NCBI RefSeq assembly: GCF_006838285.1
Contig: NZ_CP038228.1
Location: 4,030,001-4,094,000 of the forward strand
From: Xanthomonas translucens pv. cerealis
Lineage (GTDB): Bacteria; Pseudomonadota; Gammaproteobacteria; Xanthomonadales; Xanthomonadaceae
DNA length: 64,000 nucleotides
Reading direction: 5' to 3'
The translations under genes were made by a program, and so were the position numbers. The notes below the pieces were generated by a model that did not search any database, was not told the origin of the DNA, and saw only the letters and a program-made list of their open reading frames with translations. Within the stretch, counting starts at the first letter, position 1, and the number at the start of each line of letters is the position of its first letter. Below, piece by piece: positions 48,560 through 56,884 of this stretch.

Positions 48560-49657
48560 ATGAGCGCCGCGGCCACGCCTTCGCAGCGCTACGCCGCCGG
48601 CGTGGCGCGCGGCGACTGGCGCGACGACCCGGCGCAGCACGCCGCGCTGGCCGCGCTGGACCGCATCCACGACGCAATCGTGGACAGCGACCAGGACGGC
48701 TGGCTGGATCGCCTGGCCGCGTTCTGGAAGAAGCCCGAGCCGGTGCGCGGCCTCTACTTCTGGGGCGGTGTAGGCCGCGGCAAGACCTTCCTGGTCGATC
48801 TGTTCTACGACGGCCTGCCGATCGAGCAGAAGTACCGCACCCACTTCCACCGTTTCATGCGCGGCGTGCACGAGCGCCTGCGCGAGCACGCCGGGCAGAG
48901 CGATCCGTTGGCCAGGATCGCGCAGGAATGGCGCACCCGGTTGCGCGTGCTGGTACTGGACGAATTCTTCGTCACCGACATCGGCGATGCGATGCTGCTG
49001 GCGCGATTGCTGGAACGCCTGTTCGCCGAGGGCGTGACCCTGGTCACCACCTCCAACACCGCGCCGCAGCACCTGTACCTCAACGGCCTGCAGCGCGAGA
49101 GCTTCCTGCCGGCCATCGCACTGCTGCAGAAGTACTGCCTGGAGCTTTACGCTGAGGGCACCGAGGACTACCGCATGCGCGCGCTGACCCGCTCGCCGGT
49201 GTACCTCGCGCCGCTGGACGCGCAGTCCGACGCATGGCTAGGCGGGCGTTGGGGCGAACTGAGCGGGAATGAAGCCGCGCGTAGCGGCAACATCGTCATC
49301 GAGGCGCGCAAGATCCCGGTGCGCAGCCGCGGCAAGAGCATCGCCTGGTTCGATTTCGCCGCGTTGTGCGAAGGCCCGCGCGGGCCGGCCGACTATATCG
49401 AGATCGCGCGCGAGTTCAACACCGTGCTGCTCGGCGGCATCCCGCACTTCGACCGCATGAACGAGGACGCGGCACGGCGCTTCGTCAACCTGATCGACGA
49501 ACTCTACGACCGCCAGGTCAACCTGGTCTGCACCGCGCAGGACCCGCCGCCGCAGCTGTACAGCGGCGAGCGCCTGGCCGGCGCCTTCGAGCGCACCGCC
49601 TCGCGCCTGATCGAGATGCAGAGCGCCGAGTACCTGGCCACCGCGCACCGCGCCTGA
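48560..49657 (+). CDS. zapE: Cell division protein ZapE (AFG1-like ATPase)
   Basis: 365 residues. The Walker A loop is YFWGGVGRGKTFLVDLFYDGLP, followed by the family marker HFHRFMRGVHERL, Walker B VLVLDEFFVTDIGDAMLLARL and sensor TSNTAPQHLYLNGLQRESFLPAI. The C-terminal block FDFAALCEGPRGPADYIEIAREFNTVLLGGIPHF is typical. ZapE is an ATPase that acts at the Z ring during constriction under stress or low oxygen. The length is standard. Repeats follow the stop. Confidence 0.95.
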   Translation: MSAAATPSQRYAAGVARGDWRDDPAQHAALAALDRIHDAIVDSDQDGWLDRLAAFWKKPEPVRGLYFWGGVGRGKTFLVDLFYDGLPIEQKYRTHFHRFMRGVHERLREHAGQSDPLARIAQEWRTRLRVLVLDEFFVTDIGDAMLLARLLERLFAEGVTLVTTSNTAPQHLYLNGLQRESFLPAIALLQKYCLELYAEGTEDYRMRALTRSPVYLAPLDAQSDAWLGGRWGELSGNEAARSGNIVIEARKIPVRSRGKSIAWFDFAALCEGPRGPADYIEIAREFNTVLLGGIPHFDRMNEDAARRFVNLIDELYDRQVNLVCTAQDPPPQLYSGERLAGAFERTASRLIEMQSAEYLATAHRA

Positions 49658-49724
49658 GTGTGGTGGCATCCCTGCGCGGGCAATGCCTTCAAAGTGTCGG
49701 TACGCCCGATGCGCGCCAGGCTTT

Positions 49725-49900
49725 TCCTATCGGAGCGACTTCAGTCGCGACGAACGAAGCGGAGGACTCGCCGGGCACGGTGCGTCGGGACTGAAGTCCC
49801 TCCCACAAAGAGCGGGAGGCAGCGGTATCGCCAATCTCCATTTGTGGTGCGACTTCAGGTGGCCTCGGGGCATCGGTTGCGACGAGCGGAACCGCAGGCA
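49725..49900. repeat. Dispersed short repeats between zapE and ohrR
   Basis: The gap 49658-49960 contains CGGAGCGACTTCAGTCGCGA near 49732, CGGGACTGAAGTCCCTCCCA near 49785 and a decayed copy, TGCGACTTCAGGTGGCCTCG, near 49848. These belong to the family described at 1455. No gene is seen. Confidence 0.7.
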
Positions 49901-49928
49901 ACTCGATCGATGCGAGCTAAATTTCTTG

Positions 49929-49939
49929 CTATTAAATAG
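49929..49939. promoter_or_regulatory. AT-rich dyad upstream of ohrR
   Basis: CTATTAAATAG is a perfect dyad (CTATT-A-AATAG) inside TTGCTATTAAATAGTGCGC, about 20 bp before ohrR. The word TTGCTATTAAATA recurs before ohr at 50482, so both are likely OhrR operators. Confidence 0.65.
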
Positions 49940-49960
49940 TGCGCTATGTAAATTGCGCGC

Positions 49961-50428
49961 ATGCCGAGGCAGCGCACCCCCGCCGAGATCCCCAGCCGCG
50001 ACGCGGCGCTGCAGTTGGACCAGCAGCTGTGCTTCGCGCTGTACTCGGCCAACCTGGCCATGCACAAGCTCTACCGCGGCCTGCTGAAGACGCTGGACCT
50101 GACCTATCCGCAGTACCTGGTGATGCTGGTGCTGTGGGAAGGGGGTGCACGCACGGTCGGGGCGATCGGCGAGCGCCTGTTCCTGGATTCGGCTACGCTG
50201 ACACCGCTGCTGAAGCGCCTGCAGGCCGGCGGCCTGGTCACGCGCGAACGCTTGGCCGACGACGAGCGCCAGGTCTTGGTGCGGCTGACCGCCGCCGGCC
50301 GTGCGCTGCGCAACAAGGCTGGCGCGGTGCCCGAGCAGGTGTTCTGCGCGGCGGCGTGCTCGCCGCAGGACCTGCGCCAGCTCAAGCAGCAACTGGAAAC
50401 CTTGCGTGGCAACCTGGGCGGTGGCTGA
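49961..50428 (+). CDS. ohrR: Organic hydroperoxide-sensing MarR regulator
   Basis: 155 residues of MarR type. The peroxide-sensing cysteine is Cys24 in [20 protein letters not shown], the OhrR signature. C-terminal cysteines (Cys129 and Cys133 in FCAAACSP) can form the intersubunit disulfide of the two-Cys OhrR class described in Xanthomonas. The winged helix covers [43 protein letters not shown]. When oxidised by organic hydroperoxides it should release the dyads in front of itself and ohr. ohr begins 115 bp downstream. Confidence 0.93.
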   Translation: MPRQRTPAEIPSRDAALQLDQQLCFALYSANLAMHKLYRGLLKTLDLTYPQYLVMLVLWEGGARTVGAIGERLFLDSATLTPLLKRLQAGGLVTRERLADDERQVLVRLTAAGRALRNKAGAVPEQVFCAAACSPQDLRQLKQQLETLRGNLGGG

Positions 50429-50483
50429 TGCGGTTGCCACTCGGCCGCCACCGCTCCATGACGTGCTGTTAATTAAGTAGTTT

Positions 50484-50500
50484 GCTATTAAATAAATAGC
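50484..50500. promoter_or_regulatory. AT-rich dyad between ohrR and ohr
   Basis: GCTATT-AAATA-AATAGC is a perfect inverted repeat with six-base arms, embedded in TTGCTATTAAATAAATAGC. It shares thirteen bases with the site before ohrR, so it is the probable OhrR operator of ohr. Confidence 0.7.
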
Positions 50501-50543
50501 TGGCAATCAACCGGCGCGACGCGCCTCATCAGGAGCAACCACC

Positions 50544-50975
50544 ATGGCCTCACCCGAAAAGATCCTCTACACCGCCCACGCCACCGCGACCGGCGGCCGC
50601 GAAGGCCGCGCCGTGTCCTCCGACAAGGCGCTGGACGTGAAGCTGTCCACCCCGCGTGAACTGGGCGGCGCCGGCGGCGACGGTACCAATCCGGAGCAGC
50701 TGTTCGCGGCCGGCTATTCGGCCTGCTTCATCGGCGCGATGAAGGCGGTGGCCGCGCAGGACAAGCAGAAGCTGCCGGGCGAGATCAGCATCGAAGGCAG
50801 CGTCGGTATCGGCCAGATCCCGGGCGGCTTCGGCATCGCGGTGGAACTGCGCATCGCGGTGCCGGGCATGCCGCGCGAAGAGCTGCAGGCGCTGGTCGAC
50901 AAGGCGCACCAGGTCTGCCCCTACTCCAACGCGACCCGCGGCAACATCGACGTGAATCTGGTCGTCCTCGACTGA
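50544..50975 (+). CDS. ohr: Organic hydroperoxide resistance peroxidase
   Basis: 143 residues of the Ohr/OsmC fold. The catalytic cysteine pair is Cys61 ([15 protein letters not shown]) and Cys125 ([15 protein letters not shown]). The conserved arginine is in the [10 protein letters not shown] loop, and [12 protein letters not shown] is the classic Ohr block. It reduces organic hydroperoxides with lipoyl-dependent recycling, protecting against lipid peroxides made in plant defence. AGGAG lies about eight bases before the ATG. It has its own intrinsic terminator. Confidence 0.97.
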   Translation: MASPEKILYTAHATATGGREGRAVSSDKALDVKLSTPRELGGAGGDGTNPEQLFAAGYSACFIGAMKAVAAQDKQKLPGEISIEGSVGIGQIPGGFGIAVELRIAVPGMPREELQALVDKAHQVCPYSNATRGNIDVNLVVLD

Positions 50976-50994
50976 TCGATGCGGCGTGTCCTAA

Positions 50995-51029
50995 GACCCC
51001 GTCGCGCGTCCTGCGCGGTGGGGTTTTTT
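50995..51029 (+). terminator. Intrinsic terminator of ohr
   Basis: ACCCCGTCGCGC and GCGCGGTGGGGT form a stem with a short loop (TCCT region), followed by six T. This is the clearest rho-independent terminator in the window, 20 bases after the ohr stop. Confidence 0.9.
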
Positions 51030-51066
51030 GTTGTCTGCCATACGGCAATGGCCGAGCCAGCCTGGC

Positions 51067-51174
51067 ATGCGCTGCGACGCCATCGAGAGCGAGGGCGGCA
51101 GTTGGTCGGCGGAGAACTAGACGGCCTTGAACGTGCCGGCGGAACCGACTTGGTCGGGCGTGTTCCGGATGTGA
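51067..51174 (+). pseudogene. Decayed copy of the liuB 3' end, with in-frame deletion
   Basis: Frame 51067 reads CDAIESEGGSWSAEN, matching [15 protein letters not shown] of LiuB. After a stop codon at 51118 the same frame continues [15 protein letters not shown] and stops, matching the LiuB terminus [15 protein letters not shown]. About 44 of the last 54 coding bases are identical to liuB, so this is a true copy. The roughly 50 codons between the two blocks are missing and the deletion preserves frame. The similarity continues past the stop (next feature). Confidence 0.85.
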
Positions 51175-51330
51175 GCGGGCGCGATCGCCCTGTTTTACAC
51201 GCGCGGCGGTCGTTGGCCCATGGCCGAGAGAGTCGCCGCTGCTGTTGCTTTTGCTTTTGCTTTTGATCTACCGGGTCCCCTCGGCGCGGCAGAGCTGGCG
51301 GACGAATGGTGGCGGGCCGCCTGTCATGGC
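51175..51330 (+). repeat. Copy of the liuB downstream region with TTGCTT tract
   Basis: GCGGGCGCGATCGCCCTGTT, then GGTCGTTGGCC, GTTGCTTTTGCTTTTGCTTT and TTGATCTACCGGGTCCCCTC match, in order, the sequence found after the true liuB stop on the minus strand from 37521 down to about 37330. So the duplicated unit includes the non-coding repeat zone. Nothing else is seen up to 51460. Confidence 0.75.
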
Positions 51331-51460
51331 GATAGCGATTGCATCGCCTTCGTACCCAACCTTTTGCGGTACCCACAGCCGCGGCGGCATTGCTGTGCTG
51401 CAGATTGAGGTGGAACTGGGTCAATGTAATAGCGCGAGGGCCATCATCTTTGCGTGTGCC

Positions 51461-51915
51461 ATGCTCAGCTCCGCTTACAACGCCGAGACCGTCGCCGCTT
51501 TCATCCAGGGCGCGCGTCGCCCGCTGGTCCTCACTGGCGCAGGTATGTCCGCCGAGAGCGGCGTGCCGACCTTCCGTGGCCACGACGACAGCCTGTGGGC
51601 GCGCTTCGATCCGCAGCAACTGGCTACCTGGGAAGCCTGGCGGGCGGACCCGGCACTGGTGTGGGGCTGGCGGGCGTGGTCTGGTTCGGCGAAGCGTTGC
51701 CGGCCGCCGATGCGGCCGACCTGGTGCTGGTGATCGGCAGTTCCGGCCTGGTCCATCCGGTCGCCGGGCTACCGCGGTGCGCCAAGGAGCGTGGCGCCTA
51801 CGTGGTCGACCTCAATCCCGAGCCCAGCGGCCTGTCTTCACGCGCGGATCTGCACTGGCGCGATAGCGCCGCGGCGGCACTGGCGCTGTTGCTGCAGCGC
51901 TGGCCGGCGGGTTGA
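51461..51915 (+). pseudogene. Sir2-family protein deacylase remnant, middle deleted
   Basis: The N-terminal part, from ATG 51461, is a good sirtuin NAD-binding region: [36 protein letters not shown] and ADPALVWGW. At about 51665-51675 the reading frame changes, and the next frame gives [34 protein letters not shown] and a normal C-terminus. Everything between is gone: the TQNVDxLH catalytic histidine segment and the zinc-binding cysteines. Full-length relatives are about 230-250 residues, so about 100 are lost plus a frameshift. It cannot encode an active deacylase. Confidence 0.88.
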
Positions 51916-52129
51916 CGCCGGCGCAAGCGCCTCGCCGCGGCAATCGCGACACACCGCCAGTGCCGCCGCGGCAGCCCTTGCAGCGTATGCGATACGGCCC
52001 GCTCCAGGCGCGATCCGGCGCCCGGCCGCAGGGTTTTGCCGCCCTCCACGGCAAACTCTTGCCCCGCTTGAGTTTTCGGTTTTATGACTACATTTAGCGT
52101 TGACGGCGCCCAGAGACCCCACTATCTTG

Positions 52130-52330
52130 TGGTGGTCGGTTCCAGCGGCCACCAGGTTGCGGGATCAAAAGGGAAGCCGGTGTGGCGCGCGAGCGCTCAA
52201 GCCTGCGCTGCCCCGCAGCGGTAATTGGGAACGAACCCGTCCCCGCACTGAGGCGCCCTGCCTTGGGAAGCGACGGGCTAGGACACCGGCCATCGGCCGT
52301 CGCCCATCAGCCCGAAGACCTGCCGACAGC
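52130..52330 (+). ncRNA. Cobalamin (B12) riboswitch upstream of nrdAB
   Basis: The conserved parts occur in order: the P2/P3 entry GGTTGCGGGATCAAAAGGGA near 52155 with GAAGCCGGTG (52173-52182), the GCGCTGCCCCGCAGCGGTAA block at 52205-52224, and the B12 box AGCCCGAAGACCTGCC at 52309-52324. About 190 nt remain to the nrdA start for the expression platform; GATCCGGTCGGACCG and CTGCGAGGGTCAGGCAG could form it. Cobalamin binding would reduce expression of the B12-independent reductase. The region 51916-52129 shows nothing else. Confidence 0.85.
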
Positions 52331-52521
52331 CGCGCGATGCACACAGCGCGGCGCCGACCGTTGCATCTCCGGGGGGAGAGGGTCGGTGAAGCGTTGACCG
52401 CCCGTAGGCCTCGCGCCTGCGCCGTTGCGGTCTTTGCGACACCGCGTCTCCACCTGCTGATCCGGTCGGACCGTTGCCTGCGAGGGTCAGGCAGCCAGGT
52501 GCACCACGCTTGGAGACCTTC

Positions 52522-54939
52522 ATGAGCCAGACCCACAGCCTGCCGGCCGCAGCCCCCCTCGACACCGCCGACGTCGATCCCACGCCTGCCGCCGCCGCCG
52601 CGGCGCAGCCCGATGCGGCCGCCAGCGAGCCGAGCAACGACCAGCGCGCCGTGACCTGGATCGTCAAGGACGGCGGCAACCGCCGCATGGCCTTCGATCG
52701 CTCGCGCCTGCAGCGCACCCTGGACCGGATCCATGCCGAGTTCCCGCAGCTGGACGTGGCCGACTACGAGCGCAAGGCGTTCGCCTTCGTCGAGAAGAAG
52801 GAAAGCCTGTCGGCCGACGAGATGGTCGACTACCTGATCCGCGAGGCCGAGTCGCGCGTAGACATCGCCACGCCGGAGTGGGAGTACTTCGCCGCGCGCC
52901 TGTACCTGCATCGCCTGTACAAGCGCGCCAGCAAGAACCGCTTCTACGATGCCGGCGAGAAGTACGGCTCCTACGTCGGTTTGCAGGAAAGCCTGGCCGA
53001 CCGCGGCGTGTACTCGATCGACATCCTCAAGAACTACTCCAAGGACGAACTCGCCGAAGCCGGCAAGATGATCGACCCGGAGCGCGACAAGCTGTTCGCC
53101 TACAACGGCCTGTACCTGCTGGCCACGCGCTACCTGGCCACCGACAACTCGCGCAAGGTCTACGAACTGCCGCAGGAGCGCTGGTTGACCATCGCGCTGT
53201 ACCTGATGCAGGACGAAAAGCCGCGCGAACGCCGCATGCAGCTGGTCGGCGAGGCCTACTGGGCGCTGTCCAACCTGTACATGACCGTGGCCACGCCCAC
53301 GCTGGCCAACGCCGGCAAGATCGGCGGGCAGCTGTCGAGCTGCTTCATCGACACCGTCGACGACAGCCTGCAGGGCATCTACGACTCCAACACCGACGTG
53401 GCGCGCGTGTCCAAGCACGGCGGCGGCGTTGGCGCCTACCTGGGTTACGTGCGTTCGTCCGGCTCGGCGATCCGCGGGGTCAAGAATTCCAGCGGCGGCG
53501 TGGTGCCGTGGATCAAGCAGCTCAACAACACCGCGGTGTCGGTGGACCAGCTCGGCCAGCGCAAGGGCGCCATCGCCGTGTACCTGGACATCTGGCACCG
53601 CGACATCGAGGCGTTCCTGGACCTGCGCCTGAACAACGGCGACCAGCGCCTGCGCGCGCACGACGTGTTCACCGCGGTGTGCGTGCCGGACATCTTCATG
53701 GAAGCGGTAGAGCGCCGCGGCGAGTGGTACCTGTTCGACCCACACGAGGTGAAGGAGGTCAAGGGCTGGTACCTGCAGGACTTCTTCGACGAGAAGCGCG
53801 GCGAAGGCACGTTCCGCGCCAAGTACGAGGAAGTGGTCGCCGACGAGCGCATCGGCCGCAAGGTGGTCAAGGCCATCGACATGCTCAAGCGGATCATGGT
53901 CAGCCAGCTGGAGACCGGCAACCCGTTCATGTTCTATCGCGATGAAGTCAATCGCATGAACCCGAACAAGCACCAGGGCATGGTTTATTCCAGCAACCTG
54001 TGCACCGAGATCCTGCAGAACATGAGCCCGACCCGGGTCATCCAGGAGATGATCAGCGGCGACCAGATCGTGACCACCAAGCAGGCCGGCGACTTCGTGG
54101 TGTGCAACCTGTCCTCGGTGAACCTGGGCCGTGCGGTCACCGCGCAGCCGGACCTGCTGTCGCCGGACGTGCTGGAGCGGCTGATCCGGGTGCAGGTGCG
54201 CATGCTCGACAACGTCATCGATCTCAACGATCTGCCGGTGCCGCAGGCCACCATCACCAACCAGAAGTACCGCGCGATCGGCCTGGGCACCTTCGGCTGG
54301 CACCACCTGCTGGCGCAGAAGGGCATCGAGTGGAATTCCCGGCAGGCCGAGGACTACTGCGACGAGCTGTACGAGCGCATCAACTACCTGACCATCCAGG
54401 CGAGCCTGGCGCTGGCCAAGGAGAAGGGCGCGTACAAGGTGTTCAAGGGCAGCGACTGGCAGAACGGCGAGTACTTCAGCAAGCGCGGCTACGACAGCGC
54501 GCAGTGGCAGGAACTGGCTGCGCAGGTCAGCATCAACGGCGTGCGCAACGCGTGGATGATCGCGGTGGCGCCGAACATGAGCACCGCGCAGATCGCCGGC
54601 TCCACCGCCTCGATCGACCCGATCTACAGCGCGTTCTACTACGAAGAGAAGAAGGACTTCCGCCGCCCGGTGGTGGCCCCGGGCCTGAACGTGGACACCT
54701 ATCCGTACTACGAGAAGGGCGCCTACCGGGTCGACCAGTTCGCCAGCGTGCGCCAGAACGCGCGCCGCCAGCGCCACGTCGACCAGTCGATCAGCTTCAA
54801 CTTCTACGTGCCCAGCACGATCCGCGCCAGCACCCTGCTCGACCTGCACATGACCGCATGGAAGGAAGGCCTGAAGACCACCTACTACGTGCGCTCCAAC
54901 GACATCGACATCAGCGAATGCGAGTGGTGCTCGAGCTGA
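52522..54939 (+). CDS. nrdA: Class Ia ribonucleoside-diphosphate reductase, alpha subunit
   Basis: 805 residues from ATG 52522 with GGAG six bases upstream. An N-terminal ATP-cone (VTWIVKDGGNRRMAFDRSRLQRTL) gives allosteric control. Active-site residues are visible: the cysteine in LSSCFIDTVDDSL, the NLCTEIL block with the thiyl cysteine and glutamate, and the redox pair CEWC at the very C-terminus. PTLANAG and MNPNKHQ also match. It reduces ribonucleoside diphosphates with the NrdB radical subunit encoded 125 bp downstream. The B12 riboswitch in its leader implies that a cobalamin-dependent reductase is encoded elsewhere in the genome. Confidence 0.96.
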   Translation: MSQTHSLPAAAPLDTADVDPTPAAAAAAQPDAAASEPSNDQRAVTWIVKDGGNRRMAFDRSRLQRTLDRIHAEFPQLDVADYERKAFAFVEKKESLSADEMVDYLIREAESRVDIATPEWEYFAARLYLHRLYKRASKNRFYDAGEKYGSYVGLQESLADRGVYSIDILKNYSKDELAEAGKMIDPERDKLFAYNGLYLLATRYLATDNSRKVYELPQERWLTIALYLMQDEKPRERRMQLVGEAYWALSNLYMTVATPTLANAGKIGGQLSSCFIDTVDDSLQGIYDSNTDVARVSKHGGGVGAYLGYVRSSGSAIRGVKNSSGGVVPWIKQLNNTAVSVDQLGQRKGAIAVYLDIWHRDIEAFLDLRLNNGDQRLRAHDVFTAVCVPDIFMEAVERRGEWYLFDPHEVKEVKGWYLQDFFDEKRGEGTFRAKYEEVVADERIGRKVVKAIDMLKRIMVSQLETGNPFMFYRDEVNRMNPNKHQGMVYSSNLCTEILQNMSPTRVIQEMISGDQIVTTKQAGDFVVCNLSSVNLGRAVTAQPDLLSPDVLERLIRVQVRMLDNVIDLNDLPVPQATITNQKYRAIGLGTFGWHHLLAQKGIEWNSRQAEDYCDELYERINYLTIQASLALAKEKGAYKVFKGSDWQNGEYFSKRGYDSAQWQELAAQVSINGVRNAWMIAVAPNMSTAQIAGSTASIDPIYSAFYYEEKKDFRRPVVAPGLNVDTYPYYEKGAYRVDQFASVRQNARRQRHVDQSISFNFYVPSTIRASTLLDLHMTAWKEGLKTTYYVRSNDIDISECEWCSS

Positions 54940-55064
54940 TCGCCACCCCGTAGCGGCGCCGACGCGCGCATGGCCTTCCCGCGGGAACGCCATGCGCCCG
55001 CTGCGTCCTCCCGCATCGCCGCGCCGCTTGCCGGCGCCGTTTAACCCACTACCGAATCCGACCC

Positions 55065-56105
55065 ATGGCTATTGCGCTCGACCGCATCAAGATCCTCGAA
55101 CCGATGCATCCCAACCGTTCCACCGGGATCATCAACGGCACCACCAGCGGCATCCTCAACTGGAACGACATCCCGTACCCGTCGTTCTATCGCGCGTACA
55201 AGGAGCTGTCGACCAACTTCTGGATCCCCGACGAGGTGGACATGAAGGGCGACGCCAAACAGTACGGCGAACTGTCGGCGCGCGAGAAGAACGCCTACGA
55301 CTCGATCATCGGCCTGCTGGCCACGCTGGATTCGCCGCAGACGCGCTTCATCTACAACGTCGCCGAATACATCACCGACCCGGCCGCGCACGCCAACGCG
55401 GCGATCATCGGCCAGCAGGAAGTGATCCACAACGAGAGCTATTCCTATGTGCTGGCCTCCATCGCCGGGCTGGCCGACCAGAACCGCGTGTTCGAGATCG
55501 CGCGTACGCACCCGACCATCATCGCGCGCAACCAGCCGATCATGCAGGCCTACGACGACTTCATGCGCGACAAGACCGCAGAGACCTTGCTGCGTTCGCT
55601 GATCCAGTCCTCGATCCTGGAAGGCATCAACTTCTATTCCGGTTTCGCGTATTTCTACAACCTGGTGCGGCAGAACCGCATGACCGGCACCGGCAAGATC
55701 ATCAGCTTCATCAACCGCGACGAGCTGGCCCACACCAAGTTCATCAGCGAGCTGATCCGCGCGATCATCGGCGAGAACGCCGAGCTGCAGAGCAACGAGC
55801 TGACCGACTACGTGCACCAGGCGTTCGAGCATGCGATCCGGCTGGAGACCGAGTGGTCCGCCGAAGTGCTGGACGGCATCGAGGGCATCGACGTGGACGA
55901 GATGATCCAGTACGTGAAGTACCGCGCCAACAAGATGTCCGGCATGCTCGGCATCGAGAAGCTGTACACCGACGCCAGCGACAACGTGATGCCGTGGATC
56001 AAGGCTTACGCGGACAACTTCACCGAGACCAAGACCGACTTCTTCGAGATGCGCAACGCCAGCTACAAGAAGACCAACTCGGACAACGGCTTCGACGATC
56101 TGTGA
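55065..56105 (+). CDS. nrdB: Class Ia ribonucleoside-diphosphate reductase, beta subunit
   Basis: 346 residues. It is a ferritin-like helical protein with the diiron ligands and radical tyrosine in EVIHNESYSYV (Glu, His at +3, Tyr at +7, the E. coli E115-H118-Y122 pattern), a further ligand region DSIIGLLATLDSP, and FAYFYNLVRQNRM with NRDELAHTKFI (Glu and His ligands). The C-terminal tail NSDNGFDDL is the docking peptide for NrdA. It is the second gene of nrdAB. A flavodoxin that could support radical maintenance follows 116 bp downstream. Confidence 0.96.
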   Translation: MAIALDRIKILEPMHPNRSTGIINGTTSGILNWNDIPYPSFYRAYKELSTNFWIPDEVDMKGDAKQYGELSAREKNAYDSIIGLLATLDSPQTRFIYNVAEYITDPAAHANAAIIGQQEVIHNESYSYVLASIAGLADQNRVFEIARTHPTIIARNQPIMQAYDDFMRDKTAETLLRSLIQSSILEGINFYSGFAYFYNLVRQNRMTGTGKIISFINRDELAHTKFISELIRAIIGENAELQSNELTDYVHQAFEHAIRLETEWSAEVLDGIEGIDVDEMIQYVKYRANKMSGMLGIEKLYTDASDNVMPWIKAYADNFTETKTDFFEMRNASYKKTNSDNGFDDL

Positions 56106-56216
56106 GGGGTTGGGGATTCGGGATTAGGGATTCGTAACAGCAAGGTCGAACCCCACCTTTCCGGCTTTCTCAAAGCCTAACGGCTGGTCATTCCCAATCC
56201 CGACTTCCCAATCCCC
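56103..56216. repeat. GGGATTCGGGATT-type repeats around nrdB end
   Basis: GGGGATTCGGGATTAGGGAT near 56113 and its inverted relative CATTCCCAATCCCGACTTCC near 56188 flank a 50-bp loop region. The same repeat type occurs at 42650-42665 and 58857-58949. They can pair and may end the nrdAB transcript. Confidence 0.6.
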
Positions 56217-56221
56217 GCCTC

Positions 56222-56791
56222 ATGCATATCCTGCTCGCCTACGCTTCGCTCAGCGGCAATACCCGCGACGTCGCCCGCCGCGTGCAGGCGCAGTGCGAGG
56301 CCGCGGGGCATCAGGTGACCTTGATCCATACCGACGTGCAGACCCTGCACGGCGTGCTTGGCGACGCCGCGCATGCGGCCGGCTTCGACCTGCACCTGCT
56401 CGGCAGCTGGAGCGACAACGCCGGGCGCACCCCGGCGGAGATGAAGCGCTACATCGCCGAACTGGTGGAGGCGGCCGGCAAGAGGATCGAGGTCGCCGCG
56501 TTCGGCACCGGCGAGACGCAGTGGGGATTGGAGTACTACTGCGGCGCGGTCAAGCGCATCGCGCGTTTCTTTGAGAGCGCCTATCCGTTGCTGGAGATCG
56601 AGCAGATGCCGCACGGGGACCGCGACAACGCGGCGATCGACGCCTGGTGCGCGCAGGTACTGGCGCTGCGCGCCGCGCGTGCGGCGGCGGCCGGTTCCAC
56701 TGCGGCGACCGACGTGGCGGCCGCCGAGCCTGCAGTGGGCCGGGCCAGCGGCTGCGCCTCGGTGGCGTTGCCGCCGCAAGGCAGCGGCTGA
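56222..56791 (+). CDS. Flavodoxin domain protein
   Basis: 189 residues. The FMN phosphate loop is ASLSGNTRDVARRV at residues 8-21, followed by the flavodoxin core IHTDVQTLHG, FDLHLLGSWSDNAGRTPAEMKRYI and VAAFGTGETQWGLEYYCGAVKRI, which fits the isoalloxazine loops. The last 40 residues are Ala-rich and not part of the fold. Position right after nrdAB suggests an electron donor that reactivates the NrdB diiron site, the role of NrdI or YfaE elsewhere, but it is not a standard NrdI. A thioredoxin-like gene follows 93 bp downstream. Confidence 0.85.
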   Translation: MHILLAYASLSGNTRDVARRVQAQCEAAGHQVTLIHTDVQTLHGVLGDAAHAAGFDLHLLGSWSDNAGRTPAEMKRYIAELVEAAGKRIEVAAFGTGETQWGLEYYCGAVKRIARFFESAYPLLEIEQMPHGDRDNAAIDAWCAQVLALRAARAAAAGSTAATDVAAAEPAVGRASGCASVALPPQGSG

Positions 56792-56884
56792 CGCCGCATT
56801 TCTTGCAACTGCTTTTTCATGGCATCGCCGGCGTCGCGACGTGCTGCGCCAGGCATTCTCCGACATCAGACAAGGTCCCGCTCC

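Noticed and set aside
46885..48576. 563-residue open frame reading through the transporter into the hydrolase region
   Set aside because: Only the first 304 codons from 47799 are hydrophobic and transporter-like; the rest is antisense to the alpha/beta hydrolase.
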